Source of the DNA: an uncultured Oceanospirillaceae bacterium
GTDB lineage: Bacteria; Pseudomonadota; Gammaproteobacteria; Pseudomonadales; Balneatricaceae
NCBI GenBank assembly: GCA_937136055.1
Contig: CAKZOD010000121.1
Coordinates: 1-39,772, forward strand
Direction of reading: 5' to 3'
DNA: 39,772 bases
The position numbers and the translations under genes are program-made. How positions within the stretch are numbered: position 1 is the first letter of the stretch; each line of letters starts with the position of its first letter. The notes beneath the pieces are model-generated. The model was given only the letters and a program-made list of their open reading frames with translations. It was not told where the DNA came from and did not search any database. This document shows, piece by piece, positions 7,297 through 15,594 of this stretch.

Positions 7297-9483
7297 CTAA
7301 CTCAGATCGAGCTTTTGCGGCAAAGGCAATTTAGAGAACACTTTGCCTGTCGCTGCCATCAGTGCGTTGACCACAGCTGGTGCAACAGGAGGCGTTCCCG
7401 GCTCTCCAACACCCGTTGGCATCTCGGCCGAAGGCACGATATGCACTTCGATTTTAGGCATTTGATTCATGCGCAGTACTTGGTAGTCATGGAAGTTAGA
7501 TTGCTTAACGCGTCCTTTTTCTAAGGTAATTTCGCTAACCAAAGCGGCTGATAAACCATAGCCGATTCCTCCTTCCATTTGCGCAACGATGATATCTGGA
7601 TTGACAGCAATACCACAATCCACGGCGCAAACGATACGCTCTACCTTGAAGCTGCCATCTGCATTGACCGATACTTCAGCCACTTGAGCGACGAAAGATC
7701 TAAATGATTCATGCACTGCAATTCCGCGGCTCCAGTTATCAGGCAGTGTTTTATCCCAGCCCGCTTTTTCAGCTGCCAGCTCAAGCACACCTAAATGTCT
7801 TGGGTGCTCTTTTAGCAATTCACGGCGCAGCTGATAAGGATCTTGCCCGCCTTTGTGTGCCAGTTGATCGAGAAACACTTCTGTGGCAAACGCAGTGTGC
7901 GTATGGCCAACTGAGCGCCACCATTGCACAGGCACCGGCACATCAGAGGTGCTCAGCTCTACCTGCAAATTAGCGACTGAATACGGCAAGTTAGCCGCAC
8001 CTTCTACCGATGTGCTATCAATGCCATTCTTCACCCCGAAAGATTCAAACGCTGTCCCTTTCATGATTGATTGACCAACAATGTGCTGATACCAAGCATT
8101 GGGCTTACCGTTTTCATCGACACTGCCGCGCATACGATGTAAATACATCGGGCGGTAATACCACCCTTGGGTATCATCCTCTCTTGTCCACACAAGCTTA
8201 ATTGGAACGCCAGGTTTAGTGCGTGCAATATTAACTGCTTCTAAGACGTAATCTGACGCTGGGTTAGCACGGCGTCCAAAACTACCACCGGCCAGTAAGG
8301 TATTTATTTTCACCTGTTCAGGCTTCAGGCCCAAAGTGCCCGCTATCGACATCTGATCCATAGTTTGAATTTGATCGCCATTCCAGATCTCACAACCCTG
8401 ATCATTAACCAAAGCGACGCAGTTCATCGGCTCTAATGCACTGTGTGCTAAATAGGGGAATTCAAACTCTGTCTCTATCACTTCGCCCTTTTGCAAAGCG
8501 CTATCCGCATTGCCTTCAGTGCGTGCCACTAGCCCTTTAGCTTGCGCCAACTTCTTGTAGTCAGCCATGATTTCAGCAGAACCTTGCGTAAAAGCATCGC
8601 TTTCATCCCACTCTACTTGCAGCAAATCACGAGCAGATTTAGCACTCCAAAAATCTTTAGCGATAACAGCCACACTGTTACCTAGTGAAACTACATCTAC
8701 CACGCCCGCTTTTTTGCGCGCTGCTGCATCATCAAAGCTTTTCACTTTAGCACCCACTAAAGGCGCGTGTTTCACCACCGCCGTCAGCATGCCATCAAGC
8801 TGAATATCTTGAGTGTAAATCGCAGTACCATCATTCTTACCACGATCTTTACGGCTGACCTTTTTACCAATTAGCTTGAAGTCAGCAGGCGATTTCAGCT
8901 TTATTTGATCGACACTAGGCACTGTCATAGTGGCCGCTTTACTCGCTAATTCACCAAAGCTGGCTTGGCGATTACTTGATTGATGGGCAACTACGCTGTT
9001 GCTGACAGTTAGCTCCGCTTTAGGCACTTGCCAAAGCTCTGCCGCGGCATTAATTAACATAGCGCGCGCTGTGGCTCCCGCCTCGCGCATTTGCATAAAG
9101 GAGTTAGCTAAGCCAGAACTGCCACCAGTGCCCTGCACGCCCCAGAAATTGTTCTTGTAACGCCCCGCATCTGCCGGCGCTGTCTCGATAAAAATTTGAG
9201 ACCAATCTGCATCGAGCTCTTCAGCCACTAATGTCGAAAGCCCTGTATAAGTGCCCTGCCCCATCTCTAAGTGCTTCACCACCACGGTGATGCGATTATC
9301 TGGAGAGATCTGTAAAAAATCATTCGCAACTAACTCACCATCCGCTCCTTTGGCACTTGCATGCACAGAGGGAAGTTGCAGTGCAAGACCCGCGGCAGAG
9401 CCGACACCGAGAAGTTTTAAAAAGCCGCGGCGAGTCGTGGTGATAGTCTCATCAGAGATAAACCTTGCTTGTTGTTTAAACAT
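7297..9483 (-). CDS. iorB: Molybdopterin-binding large subunit, isoquinoline 1-oxidoreductase (IorB)/aldehyde oxidase family
   Basis: Catalytic subunit of a molybdenum hydroxylase of the IorB type (728 residues). The N terminus has a twin-arginine signal (TTTRRGFLKLLGVGSAAG, cleavage near VHASA), so the folded complex is exported by Tat. Cofactor-binding elements include GSFGRR, EMEGGIGYGL and the C-terminal GVGEPGTPPVAP, which holds the catalytic Glu of this superfamily. GGGAGAG precedes the ATG. The 2Fe-2S subunit lies 13 bases upstream, and mocA- and xdhC-like genes follow. Substrates in the family range from N-heterocycles to aldehydes, and sequence alone does not choose. No dedicated cytochrome or FAD subunit is encoded nearby, so the electron acceptor is unclear. 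Confidence 0.9.
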   Translation of the reverse strand: MFKQQARFISDETITTTRRGFLKLLGVGSAAGLALQLPSVHASAKGADGELVANDFLQISPDNRITVVVKHLEMGQGTYTGLSTLVAEELDADWSQIFIETAPADAGRYKNNFWGVQGTGGSSGLANSFMQMREAGATARAMLINAAAELWQVPKAELTVSNSVVAHQSSNRQASFGELASKAATMTVPSVDQIKLKSPADFKLIGKKVSRKDRGKNDGTAIYTQDIQLDGMLTAVVKHAPLVGAKVKSFDDAAARKKAGVVDVVSLGNSVAVIAKDFWSAKSARDLLQVEWDESDAFTQGSAEIMADYKKLAQAKGLVARTEGNADSALQKGEVIETEFEFPYLAHSALEPMNCVALVNDQGCEIWNGDQIQTMDQMSIAGTLGLKPEQVKINTLLAGGSFGRRANPASDYVLEAVNIARTKPGVPIKLVWTREDDTQGWYYRPMYLHRMRGSVDENGKPNAWYQHIVGQSIMKGTAFESFGVKNGIDSTSVEGAANLPYSVANLQVELSTSDVPVPVQWWRSVGHTHTAFATEVFLDQLAHKGGQDPYQLRRELLKEHPRHLGVLELAAEKAGWDKTLPDNWSRGIAVHESFRSFVAQVAEVSVNADGSFKVERIVCAVDCGIAVNPDIIVAQMEGGIGYGLSAALVSEITLEKGRVKQSNFHDYQVLRMNQMPKIEVHIVPSAEMPTGVGEPGTPPVAPAVVNALMAATGKVFSKLPLPQKLDLS

Positions 9484-9496
9484 CTTGAACTCTCCC

Positions 9497-9955
9497 TTAG
9501 CTTATCTTCTGTGCGGCGTTTTTAATGGCTTGACGAATTCTCGGGTAAGTTGCACAGCGGCAAATATTACCTGACATCGCCTTGTCGATATCCTCATCCG
9601 TGGGTGAGCCATTCTCTTTTAACAAAGCCGTCGCAGCCATCACCTGCCCCGATTGACAGTAACCGCACTGCGGTACTTCAAGCTCGTTCCATGCACTTTG
9701 CACTTCTTTAGCCACCTCTGACTCCAGCCCTTCAATCGTGGTGATTTTGCCATCTTGAACACCTGCTATAGGGGTCACACACGAGCGGATAGGCTTACCA
9801 TCTAAATGCACCGTGCAAGCACCGCACTGGGCTAAACCGCAACCAAATTTAGTACCTGTAAGTTTTAAATGATCTCTTATCACCCACAGTAAAGGGGTAT
9901 CTGCGGAGGCATCGACCTGTTGGACAACCCCGTTTACATTGATTTTGACTGACAT
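9497..9955 (-). CDS. iorA: 2Fe-2S small subunit of the molybdenum hydroxylase (IorA type)
   Basis: A 152-residue iron-sulfur subunit that passes electrons from the molybdopterin centre. The plant-type cluster uses C39, C44, C47 and C59 (FGCGLAQCGACTVHLDG...SC). The C-terminal helical cluster uses C97, C100, C132 and C134 (QCGYCQSGQ...ICRCATY). I use the ATG at 9955, not the further upstream 10072, because AAGGAG lies 7 bases before it and homologues start with the MSVKINVNG beta strand. It has no Tat signal and would be exported together with the large subunit. First gene of its operon, divergent from the AraC regulator. Confidence 0.92.
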   Translation of the reverse strand: MSVKINVNGVVQQVDASADTPLLWVIRDHLKLTGTKFGCGLAQCGACTVHLDGKPIRSCVTPIAGVQDGKITTIEGLESEVAKEVQSAWNELEVPQCGYCQSGQVMAATALLKENGSPTDEDIDKAMSGNICRCATYPRIRQAIKNAAQKIS

Positions 9956-10079
9956 AGCTCGCTCCTTGTTATACGAAAAGAGTTCTAGATAATGATTAGC
10001 TGCAATCAGTTTTCTTGAACTCTCATAAATACCTTCGAACCGCAGGTAATCATCAGCGGTTTTGGCACTCATTATTGTG

Positions 10080-10138
10080 CGTACTACTATGCAGGAGTTA
10101 TCGGTATTCAGTTAGCGCGATCCTCCGTACTACTTGCA
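10080..10138. promoter_or_regulatory. Direct repeat CGTACTACT(A)TGCA, candidate AraC site
   Basis: CGTACTACTATGCA (10080-10093) recurs as CGTACTACTTGCA (10126-10138), 46 bases on, in the gap between the molybdenum hydroxylase operon and the AraC gene. Spaced direct repeats in a divergent promoter are typical AraC-family operators. Confidence 0.45.
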
Positions 10139-10222
10139 TAAAAGTCCGAAAGTGCGCCAAAACTAAAGACGGCCAGATCTAAAGTGTTACAATCGCCACT
10201 CGAGACTAAATGGAGAGTGAAT

Positions 10223-11095
10223 GTGTCTTTTGAAAGCCAGCTAGCCGCCAGCATTGAGCAACTTCATCCACAGCAGGACCTCTGCCACATCCCTTTTGAT
10301 GGGCTATATTTATTTCGCTCAAGCTCTCCATTAGCACGCAAACCGATTGTATACACTCCGAGCATCTGCGTAATTGCCCAAGGCAAGAAAAAGCTTTTTA
10401 TCGAGAACTCTCAGTTTACCTACGACACCGATAACTATTTAATTAATTCTGTGACCATGCCCGTGGAAGCAGAAGTTGAACTCCCTGATCCCGACACCCC
10501 TTATCTAGGTTTAAGCCTTGAAATAGATAGTTATTTAGTCAGCCAGCTATTAATCGAGATGGAGCAACAAGAGCCCAATCCAGATAGTCAAAAACCCAGT
10601 GACATCATCAGCGCAAGCCCTGTCACTGATCGTTTGCACAATTGCTTTATACGCTTATTAGATTGCCAGAACAGCGAAATGGATAAGCGGATCCTAGTGC
10701 CCAATTTAATCCGTGAAATTTACTATGAGGTGCTCAAGGGGCCACATGGCAAGATGCTGCGCAATTGTGTGTCTAACCATAATGGTGCCAACCGGATCGC
10801 CCCTGTTGTTCACTATATTGAGAACAACTTTCACCAAGCATTAGATATTGAAACAATCGCCCGCTTTGCAGGTATGAGTAGCTCAACATTGCACGAGCAC
10901 TTCAAACAAGTGACCTCAATGAGCCCAATGAAGTTTGTGAAGAGCTTGCGATTGCATCGTGCGCATTCTTTGTTGCTTAGCGGATCGTTGGCGAGTGAAG
11001 CTTCGTATAGCGTTGGGTATTCTAGTCCTTCGCAGTTTAGCCGGGAGTTTAAGCGTTTTTTTGGGGAGACGCCGAAGAGTATTCAGTCGTTGTAG
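10223..11095 (+). CDS. AraC-family regulator with AraC_N (YqhC-like) sensor domain
   Basis: About 290 residues. The N-terminal AraC_N domain shows PIVYTPSICVIAQGKKKLFI, as in the YqhC group of aldehyde-responsive regulators. The C-terminal double HTH runs from about IAPVVHYIENNFHQALDIETIARFAGMSS (split here from the second HTH) to YSVGYSSPSQFSREFKRFFGETP. I start at the GTG at 10223, which has GGAGAG 8 bases upstream; an upstream GTG at 10184 gives 13 more residues but has no clear site. Divergent from the molybdenum hydroxylase genes, so it probably activates them, perhaps on sensing an aldehyde. Base composition becomes more GT-rich in the last 120 bases. Confidence 0.85.
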   Translation: MSFESQLAASIEQLHPQQDLCHIPFDGLYLFRSSSPLARKPIVYTPSICVIAQGKKKLFIENSQFTYDTDNYLINSVTMPVEAEVELPDPDTPYLGLSLEIDSYLVSQLLIEMEQQEPNPDSQKPSDIISASPVTDRLHNCFIRLLDCQNSEMDKRILVPNLIREIYYEVLKGPHGKMLRNCVSNHNGANRIAPVVHYIENNFHQALDIETIARFAGMSSSTLHEHFKQVTSMSPMKFVKSLRLHRAHSLLLSGSLASEASYSVGYSSPSQFSREFKRFFGETPKSIQSL

Positions 11096-11116
11096 TTGTT
11101 TTGTGTTCTGTCTTCT

Positions 11117-11180
11117 GGCGAAGGGGAGTTTGATTCTAGTTAAGCGTATTTATTTAGCTTTTGTATTAATGGGTTATCAT
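11117..11180 (+). repeat. Dispersed repeat, inverted partner of 17192-17250
   Basis: The stretch from GGCGAAGGGGAG to TTAATGGGTTATCAT reappears, reverse-complemented and about 5 bases shorter, at 17192-17250. The end TAATGGGTTATCAT is identical. Both copies lie just beyond a gene end (araC here, hipA there) and bracket the 11.2-17.2 kb segment. Confidence 0.65.
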
Positions 11181-11248
11181 GCGTAAAAGAAATCAGCAAA
11201 AACAAACAGCTAGCACCCACCTAACCGAAAGGCGAAAGCACCCCTTCC

Positions 11249-11407
11249 TTACCTCGACTGTCTAAGCGACCTCACCAACAACTGATACATGCTATCCACC
11301 GCTTTTGAGCCCTGTGATGCTTGGCTGCGATAAATAGCTACTTCCATTGGTGCCAAGGGCCCAAACCCATGAGTTGCGCCTAAAATTTGTAAATGATTGG
11401 GTACAAA
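11249..11407 (-). pseudogene. C-terminal remnant of a LysR-type regulator
   Basis: The minus strand has 52 open codons ending in TAA that read HLQILGATHGFGPLAPMEV, then AIYRSQASQGSKAVDSMYQL and a Leu/Arg-rich tail. This resembles the last 45-50 residues of a LysR effector domain (the LP-MEV-IYR strand followed by the terminal helix). Upstream the frame stops at a TAG at 11408-11410, exactly where a repeated 30-base element begins, so the rest of the gene appears to have been removed by an insertion or deletion at that point. It is not part of either intact LysR gene nearby. Confidence 0.6.
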
Positions 11408-11408
11408 C

Positions 11409-11438
11409 TAGGCGACATCCACTTTTAGTCGCTAGAAC
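11409..11438 (+). repeat. 30-base repeat abutting the LysR remnant
   Basis: TAGG, then C(G)ACATCCACTTT and GCTAGAAC, recurs as a 29-base near-copy at 19261-19289 (about 24 of 30 bases match). It starts exactly where the LysR reading frame breaks, as expected for the end of a mobile element or its remnant. No transposase is present at either copy. Confidence 0.5.
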
Positions 11439-11567
11439 ATTTGATACCCCAAACAACCAGCTATTTATTAAAACTTGAATTGTTACAGATGCCTAACAAA
11501 AATAAACATTGCAAATAGCCGAATGGCCCCGCTACGTCCTAGCTCCAGCCATCACATGTTGTAAGCG

Positions 11568-11870
11568 CTATGAATCACTAAACCTTGAAAGTACATCCAT
11601 GCTTTTATGTAGAATACGTACGATCAGAATATTGTTTCTGCCATCCATAGTATAAAAGATAATATGGCTGCCCTGAGGAAATTTTTGGTAGCCCTTTTTT
11701 ATGTGATCGCAGTTAGTGCCTATTACGGGAGTTTTCGAAAGCAAATGAAATGTCTCATCAAACTGCTTTATATAAACAAGGCGCTGTTCTCGCCCCCAGC
11801 TTTTTTCAGTGAACCTTGCGATAGACATCAAATCAGCTTTCGCAGATTGAGTTAAAGAGAATGAACTCAT
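11568..11870 (-). CDS. parE: ParE/RelE-superfamily toxin
   Basis: A 100-residue toxin with the ParE layout: two N-terminal helices (SAKADLMSIARFTEKSWG), a central helix with FDETFHLLSKTPVIG, then strands ending SHIIFYTMDGRNNILIVRILH. Members of the ParE group poison DNA gyrase; the RelE group cleaves ribosome-bound mRNA, and this one is closer to ParE. Its ATG overlaps the parD stop by 4 bases (ATGA), the standard coupled arrangement. It forms a complete module with parD. It lies in the accessory stretch between repeats. Confidence 0.9.
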   Translation of the reverse strand: MSSFSLTQSAKADLMSIARFTEKSWGREQRLVYIKQFDETFHLLSKTPVIGTNCDHIKKGYQKFPQGSHIIFYTMDGRNNILIVRILHKSMDVLSRFSDS

Positions 11871-12109
11871 ATGTTGTTTTCAGCATCCAATTCATCCATC
11901 AAAGTCGAGTAGCTATATTCAGCTTTTCCGCTTTGCTCTCCATCTTTGAGCATTTGTCGCAATACATCCCGCTTACTTTCTTTATCTTCAAGCACTCTCA
12001 AACCTGCACGTACTACTTCGCTTGCAGAACTATAGCGGCCTACCTCAACTTGGTGTGCAATAAAACGATCAAAGTGATCACCCAATGTCATACTTGTGTT
12101 CTTAGCCAT
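11867..12109 (-). CDS. parD: ParD-family antitoxin (ribbon-helix-helix)
   Basis: An 80-residue protein. The N terminus NTSMTLGDHFDRFIAHQV followed by GRYSSASEVVRAGLRVLE is a ParD ribbon-helix-helix DNA-binding domain; the acidic C-terminal tail (DELDAENN) would wrap the toxin. I chose the ATG at 12109 because GGAG lies 9 bases upstream and homologues begin with MAKNTS; a longer frame upstream runs through the operator. Represses its own promoter together with ParE in known systems, and a palindrome lies 14 bases before the start. Confidence 0.9.
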   Translation of the reverse strand: MAKNTSMTLGDHFDRFIAHQVEVGRYSSASEVVRAGLRVLEDKESKRDVLRQMLKDGEQSGKAEYSYSTLMDELDAENNI

Positions 12110-12122
12110 AGCCCACTCTCCA

Positions 12123-12151
12123 AATACCAATATATATTTAATTATGGTATT
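12123..12151. promoter_or_regulatory. Inverted repeat upstream of parD
   Basis: Perfect 7-base arms AATACCA (12123-12129) and TGGTATT (12145-12151) around a 15-base AT-rich spacer, directly before parD. It is a plausible ParD operator overlapping the promoter. Confidence 0.5.
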
Positions 12152-12544
12152 CGATGTAAAATAAATCAAGGCTGTCACTTTTTGCGTATCTTTTTAACGA
12201 AAAAAAACACAGCCAAAGCGGCTCTTTGCCATTGCTCACATGGATGTGAGTACTTAGATATTATCAGGAACAAATTTCTGCCATGGCACCGCCTAATACC
12301 GTACGTCCATTTACATCAACCCCTCCGTAATTACTGAAATTAACGGCCCTTCAGACGCGCCATATATGGCGCAGCTGTCCTTTACGCGACGTTGCCTTCA
12401 TGGATGTAAGTACAGCGGCGGAAATGTCAGTGAACTTCCACGTATAAAATAGCCCCAAAAGCCTTCACTGTTTCAATAAGCTAGTCTAATTTACTTGCGC
12501 TGAACAAAGACATTGTTTATCCATATGCAATGCTTTTTCTCGAG
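12152..12544. other. Non-coding stretch with repeat units and a 16-base palindrome
   Basis: Apart from the repeat at 12301-12350, this gap contains two near-copies of an ATGGATGTRAGTAC unit (about 12239-12252 and 12399-12412) and a perfect 16-base palindrome GCGCCATATATGGCGC at 12357-12372. No gene with a ribosome binding site is evident. The units resemble the spurious-coding intergenic repeats common in marine Gammaproteobacteria. Confidence 0.6.
12301..12350 (-). repeat. Dispersed repeat, inverted partner of 16962-17011
   Basis: Read on the minus strand, the 43 bases from TTAATTTCAGTAATTACGG to AAATGGACGTAC match 16969-17011 on the plus strand at about 39 of 43 positions. With the 11117/17192 pair it gives two inverted repeat pairs around the same segment. 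Confidence 0.7.
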
Positions 12545-13459
12545 CTACGCTCCATGCCCCAAAAGATGCTCTAAATAGGCTGTTGTTACTGGATTCAAAG
12601 GAACCCCTTTACGTGTCACTACTGACATTTGCGTTTCATAGCAAAACTGCTCGGGGTTGATAGCTCTCAAACGCCCACAAGCAACCCAGCGCTTTGCAAA
12701 ATGATCAGGTAAATAGCCAATGTAACGCCCTGTCAGGATGAGAAACGCAATCCCCTCTCGATCTGTAGCGCTAGCAGAGCCCTCACTTTTAAGTTGCTGT
12801 AGCTGCTTCTTTATCTTGGCTGATTGGGCATAACAAGGTAGTACTGCATTCCAGCAGCTGAGCTCTACCTGGCTGTCCTCAAGGTGATATAATGGATGGT
12901 TTTTGGCGCAATAAAGTAGCGATTTTTCACGATACAAGTCTTGATAATTGAGCCCTTTCAACTTTTTGAATAAGGGTAAAATTCCAACATGTAATTTGCC
13001 ATTGAACACTGCCAACTCAATATCGATGGGCGGTATCATACGGATATTAACCACAACATCAGGCCCTTGATCTTTTAACTGGCCGAGCGCTTGCGTAATA
13101 TGCATGTTAGGCATCGAGACTAAGTTATCGGTTATGCCAATGTTTAACTCACCTTTTAATTCGCTGTGCAAACCATTAACTTGAGTTTTAAAGTTCTCGA
13201 TTGAGGATAGTAACTGCAAAATAAACTGGTAGATCTCGGCCCCTTCTTCAGTCAGAGAAAAGCCTGCTCGCCCTCTTTGACATAAGCAAAAACCCAACCT
13301 TGTCTCCAGATCATTAACCGCTGTACTGATTGCTGCACTACTAATATTTAATACCGCTTCAGCTGCAGAAAAGCCTCCGGCCTCTACGATAGTTTTAAAT
13401 ATTTTAAGTAACCGTAAATCAATATCACTGAGCTGGTTGATATGCTGTTTTGGCATCAT
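12545..13459 (-). CDS. LysR-family transcriptional regulator
   Basis: A 304-residue regulator. It has the winged HTH at residues about 12-70 (LRLLKIFKTIVEAGGFSAAE, then LNISSAAISTAVNDLETRLG) and a LysR effector domain after residue 95. It lies 141 bases downstream of the TRAP dctM gene on the same strand, separated by a stem-loop with a T tract, so it probably has its own promoter. It is clearly paralogous to the LysR at 22306-23259 (shared CQRGRAGFSLTE-like block and GELNIGI), which sits beside another transporter gene. GGAG precedes the ATG. Likely controls the TRAP operon. Confidence 0.88.
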   Translation of the reverse strand: MMPKQHINQLSDIDLRLLKIFKTIVEAGGFSAAEAVLNISSAAISTAVNDLETRLGFCLCQRGRAGFSLTEEGAEIYQFILQLLSSIENFKTQVNGLHSELKGELNIGITDNLVSMPNMHITQALGQLKDQGPDVVVNIRMIPPIDIELAVFNGKLHVGILPLFKKLKGLNYQDLYREKSLLYCAKNHPLYHLEDSQVELSCWNAVLPCYAQSAKIKKQLQQLKSEGSASATDREGIAFLILTGRYIGYLPDHFAKRWVACGRLRAINPEQFCYETQMSVVTRKGVPLNPVTTAYLEHLLGHGA

Positions 13460-13513
13460 TGAACTCCAATTTTTTCGAGCACTGCTATCAGCGCTAACCT
13501 CTATTTCTAACTA

Positions 13514-13551
13514 CAAAGAAAAGCTATTGCCCTTTTGTCTGGCCAATAGCT
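13514..13551 (-). terminator. Rho-independent terminator after dctM
   Basis: On the minus strand the 8-base arms AGCTATTG/CAATAGCT enclose a further partial GG/CC stem and are followed by TTTTCTTTG. It lies about 50 bases past the dctM stop and before the LysR gene. Confidence 0.65.
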
Positions 13552-13600
13552 AAACTCTTATTGAACACGTTGCTAACTGAAAGATGCAGGGGTAATCTTT

Positions 13601-14902
13601 CTAATAACCCAGTAATAGCTGCGGCAAAAACAGCGATAATTGAGGAATAAAAGTCACTATCAATACAATAGGCAGATGCCCAAAGCAAAGGAACTTCAGT
13701 GTCGGTAAAAAGTACTTATCTAGCGATAATTTACTCACACCACCAGCCATATAGAGCATAGGAGCACAAGGCGGTGATACATTACCCAACCCTAAGTTAA
13801 CGCCCACTACAGCGGCAAAGTGAATGGGATCTATTCCTAATTGTGTGACTACCGGTAGAAATATGATCGCTGCCAGCACACTCCCTGAAATATCGTCGAC
13901 TATCATGCCTATCAATAACAATAAGACGTTAATCAAAAGTAATAACACATATTTATTTTCAGATACTTGCAAAAGTGATGTCGCCAACTCTTTTGGAATC
14001 TGCTCAAGAATCATTGCTCTACTCATGATAAACAAGAAAAACAGCACAGCCATGATTCCGCCTGTCATCGTGACTGCACGAATCGTCACAGCCCCTAATT
14101 TATTGAGAGACATCCCTTTGTAGATAAACAGCCCTACCGGAATCGCATAGATAACGGCGATTGCCGCAGCTTCTGTTGGCGTTGCGATACCACTGTAGAT
14201 TGCACCTAAAATTATCAACGGCATTAGCACCGCGAATGCAGCCTTGCGTCCTGTCTTGGCAACCAGCTTTACACTCTCTTTTAAAGGCAGTGCCGGCTCT
14301 ACTTTTATATTTGGGTTATCGCGAACGAACCAAATATTTAGCAAGCAATAAATTACTGCCAATAATATTCCCGGAACAATTGTTGATAGAAAAGCAGCGC
14401 CCACTGACAACCCGCCAGTTATCGAAAAAATGATCATAGGGATACTCGGCGGAATTAATAGAGCCAATACCGAGGAGCAAGCAACCAGCGCTGTTGCATG
14501 GCCAGGTGGATAGCCTTCTTTTACCATCTTGGGGATCATGATCTGCCCCACCGCGGCGATAGCTGCTGAGGAGCTACCAGAAATTGCACCAAATAGCGCA
14601 CAGGTCAATACCGTTACTGCCCCTAATCCGCCTTTAACACGCCCCACTAAAGAATTAACAAAATTCAGTAAGCGCTCAGAGATACCGCCTTCGGCCATTA
14701 AAAGACCCGCAAAAATAAACAAAGGCAACGCTAATAGCGCGAAGCTGCTCGCCGTTTTAAAACCGTGAGGGATAAGAAAAGAGACATCATTACCTGTCGC
14801 CCAAGTAAACAGCATAGCGCCTATTCCAAACGCAAAAGCGACGGGTATCTCTATTAAAATAAGTACGACTATCAGTAGCATAGAACCAAGGAAAATTTCC
14901 AT
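13601..14902 (-). CDS. dctM: TRAP transporter large permease (DctM)
   Basis: A 433-residue inner-membrane protein, very hydrophobic, with about 12 transmembrane helices. It has family motifs such as FAFGIGAMLFTWATG, LPLFIFAGLLMAEGG, the twice-repeated GSSSAAIAAVGQ/DDISGS elements and GNVSPPCAPMLYMAGG near the C terminus. It forms the sodium-driven transport channel with DctQ. Its ATG follows the dctQ stop codon directly, with AAGGGGAAAG inside the end of dctQ, so the two are translationally coupled. Third gene of the dctP-dctQ-dctM operon. Confidence 0.95.
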   Translation of the reverse strand: MEIFLGSMLLIVVLILIEIPVAFAFGIGAMLFTWATGNDVSFLIPHGFKTASSFALLALPLFIFAGLLMAEGGISERLLNFVNSLVGRVKGGLGAVTVLTCALFGAISGSSSAAIAAVGQIMIPKMVKEGYPPGHATALVACSSVLALLIPPSIPMIIFSITGGLSVGAAFLSTIVPGILLAVIYCLLNIWFVRDNPNIKVEPALPLKESVKLVAKTGRKAAFAVLMPLIILGAIYSGIATPTEAAAIAVIYAIPVGLFIYKGMSLNKLGAVTIRAVTMTGGIMAVLFFLFIMSRAMILEQIPKELATSLLQVSENKYVLLLLINVLLLLIGMIVDDISGSVLAAIIFLPVVTQLGIDPIHFAAVVGVNLGLGNVSPPCAPMLYMAGGVSKLSLDKYFLPTLKFLCFGHLPIVLIVTFIPQLSLFLPQLLLGY

Positions 14903-15469
14903 CTAGCTTTCCCCTTGTCGCTGACGATAAATGCTTACAAGCTCTAAATACTCTTTAAAACTCTGCACACAGAAATAGACCACCATGAGTGTAAAACCCA
15001 CCACCATACTGCTGCTCCAAATACCTCTGGGCCACTGCATCACAATGCTTGAGCGCCCACGGTCTATCTCTTTGAGTGCATACTTACTGGCGAAATACCC
15101 AAAGAAGCAAGCGCCAATCATGCACAGTACGGAGCCAAATAAACGAACGCTTTTGAAAACTAACTCATCTTTAACAACCAGACTTAGAATGCCACCGTGA
15201 ATGTGTTCCTGCATTTTCGTGGCATAGCCCATACCTAAAAAGTAAATCCACACAGCGAGTAGGATTGACACTTCTTCAATGCCAACAAAAGGAGATGAAA
15301 GGACATAACGCATGATGACCTGAATAAACATTAAAACTGCCAAAGCCGTACAGGCAAAAAACATCAGCCCTTTAATTAAACCAATCATGTACGACTCAAA
15401 CTTAACTAAAATTGGATACGCGCTTACCTGCGGTGAACACACCGGTGAGGGGGAATTAGAATTATCCAT
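14903..15469 (-). CDS. dctQ: TRAP transporter small permease (DctQ)
   Basis: A 188-residue inner-membrane protein with four predicted helices (LIKGLMFFACTALAVLMFIQ; SILLAVWIYFLGMGYATKMQ; FGSVLCMIGACFFGYFASKY; SSMVVGFTLMVVYFCVQSF). The EHIHGGIL segment between helices 2 and 3 is characteristic of DctQ proteins. It scaffolds DctM. It follows dctP after a 125-base gap with hairpins and abuts dctM without spacing. Confidence 0.92.
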   Translation of the reverse strand: MDNSNSPSPVCSPQVSAYPILVKFESYMIGLIKGLMFFACTALAVLMFIQVIMRYVLSSPFVGIEEVSILLAVWIYFLGMGYATKMQEHIHGGILSLVVKDELVFKSVRLFGSVLCMIGACFFGYFASKYALKEIDRGRSSIVMQWPRGIWSSSMVVGFTLMVVYFCVQSFKEYLELVSIYRQRQGES

Positions 15470-15493
15470 TTGAGAATCTCTTTGATATTAAGC

Positions 15494-15576
15494 ACCAAGT
15501 GAACACTTGGTAAAAAGAGGGTTGGCCGTGTATTTCTTTTACTTAAAGCTTTCCTTTGAATAAAAAAGCCAACCCT
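15494..15576 (-). promoter_or_regulatory. dctP-dctQ intercistronic hairpins
   Basis: Arms AGGGTTGGC (15568-15576 read on the minus strand) and GCCAACCCT (15518-15526) pair perfectly around a roughly 40-base loop, followed on the minus strand by CTTTTT. Just after comes the near-palindrome ACCAAGTG-TT-CACTTGGT (15494-15511). Such structures usually make the receptor mRNA more abundant than the permease mRNA by partial termination or 3'-end protection. Confidence 0.6.
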
Positions 15577-15594
15577 TATCGAGGTAGGTAGCGG

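Larger units (their letters stand above)
11096..11567. other. Gene-poor gap with repeats and a LysR remnant
   Basis: This 472-base stretch holds the repeat at 11117-11180, the LysR C-terminal fragment at 11249-11407 and a 30-base element at 11409-11438 shared with 19261-19289. The rest, up to the end of parE, has no coding or RNA signal that I can see. Confidence 0.7.

Noticed and set aside
11861..12337. Open frame of 158 codons on the plus strand
   Set aside because: It is antisense to parD and runs on into repeat sequence; the parD frame has the ribosome binding site and clear family motifs.
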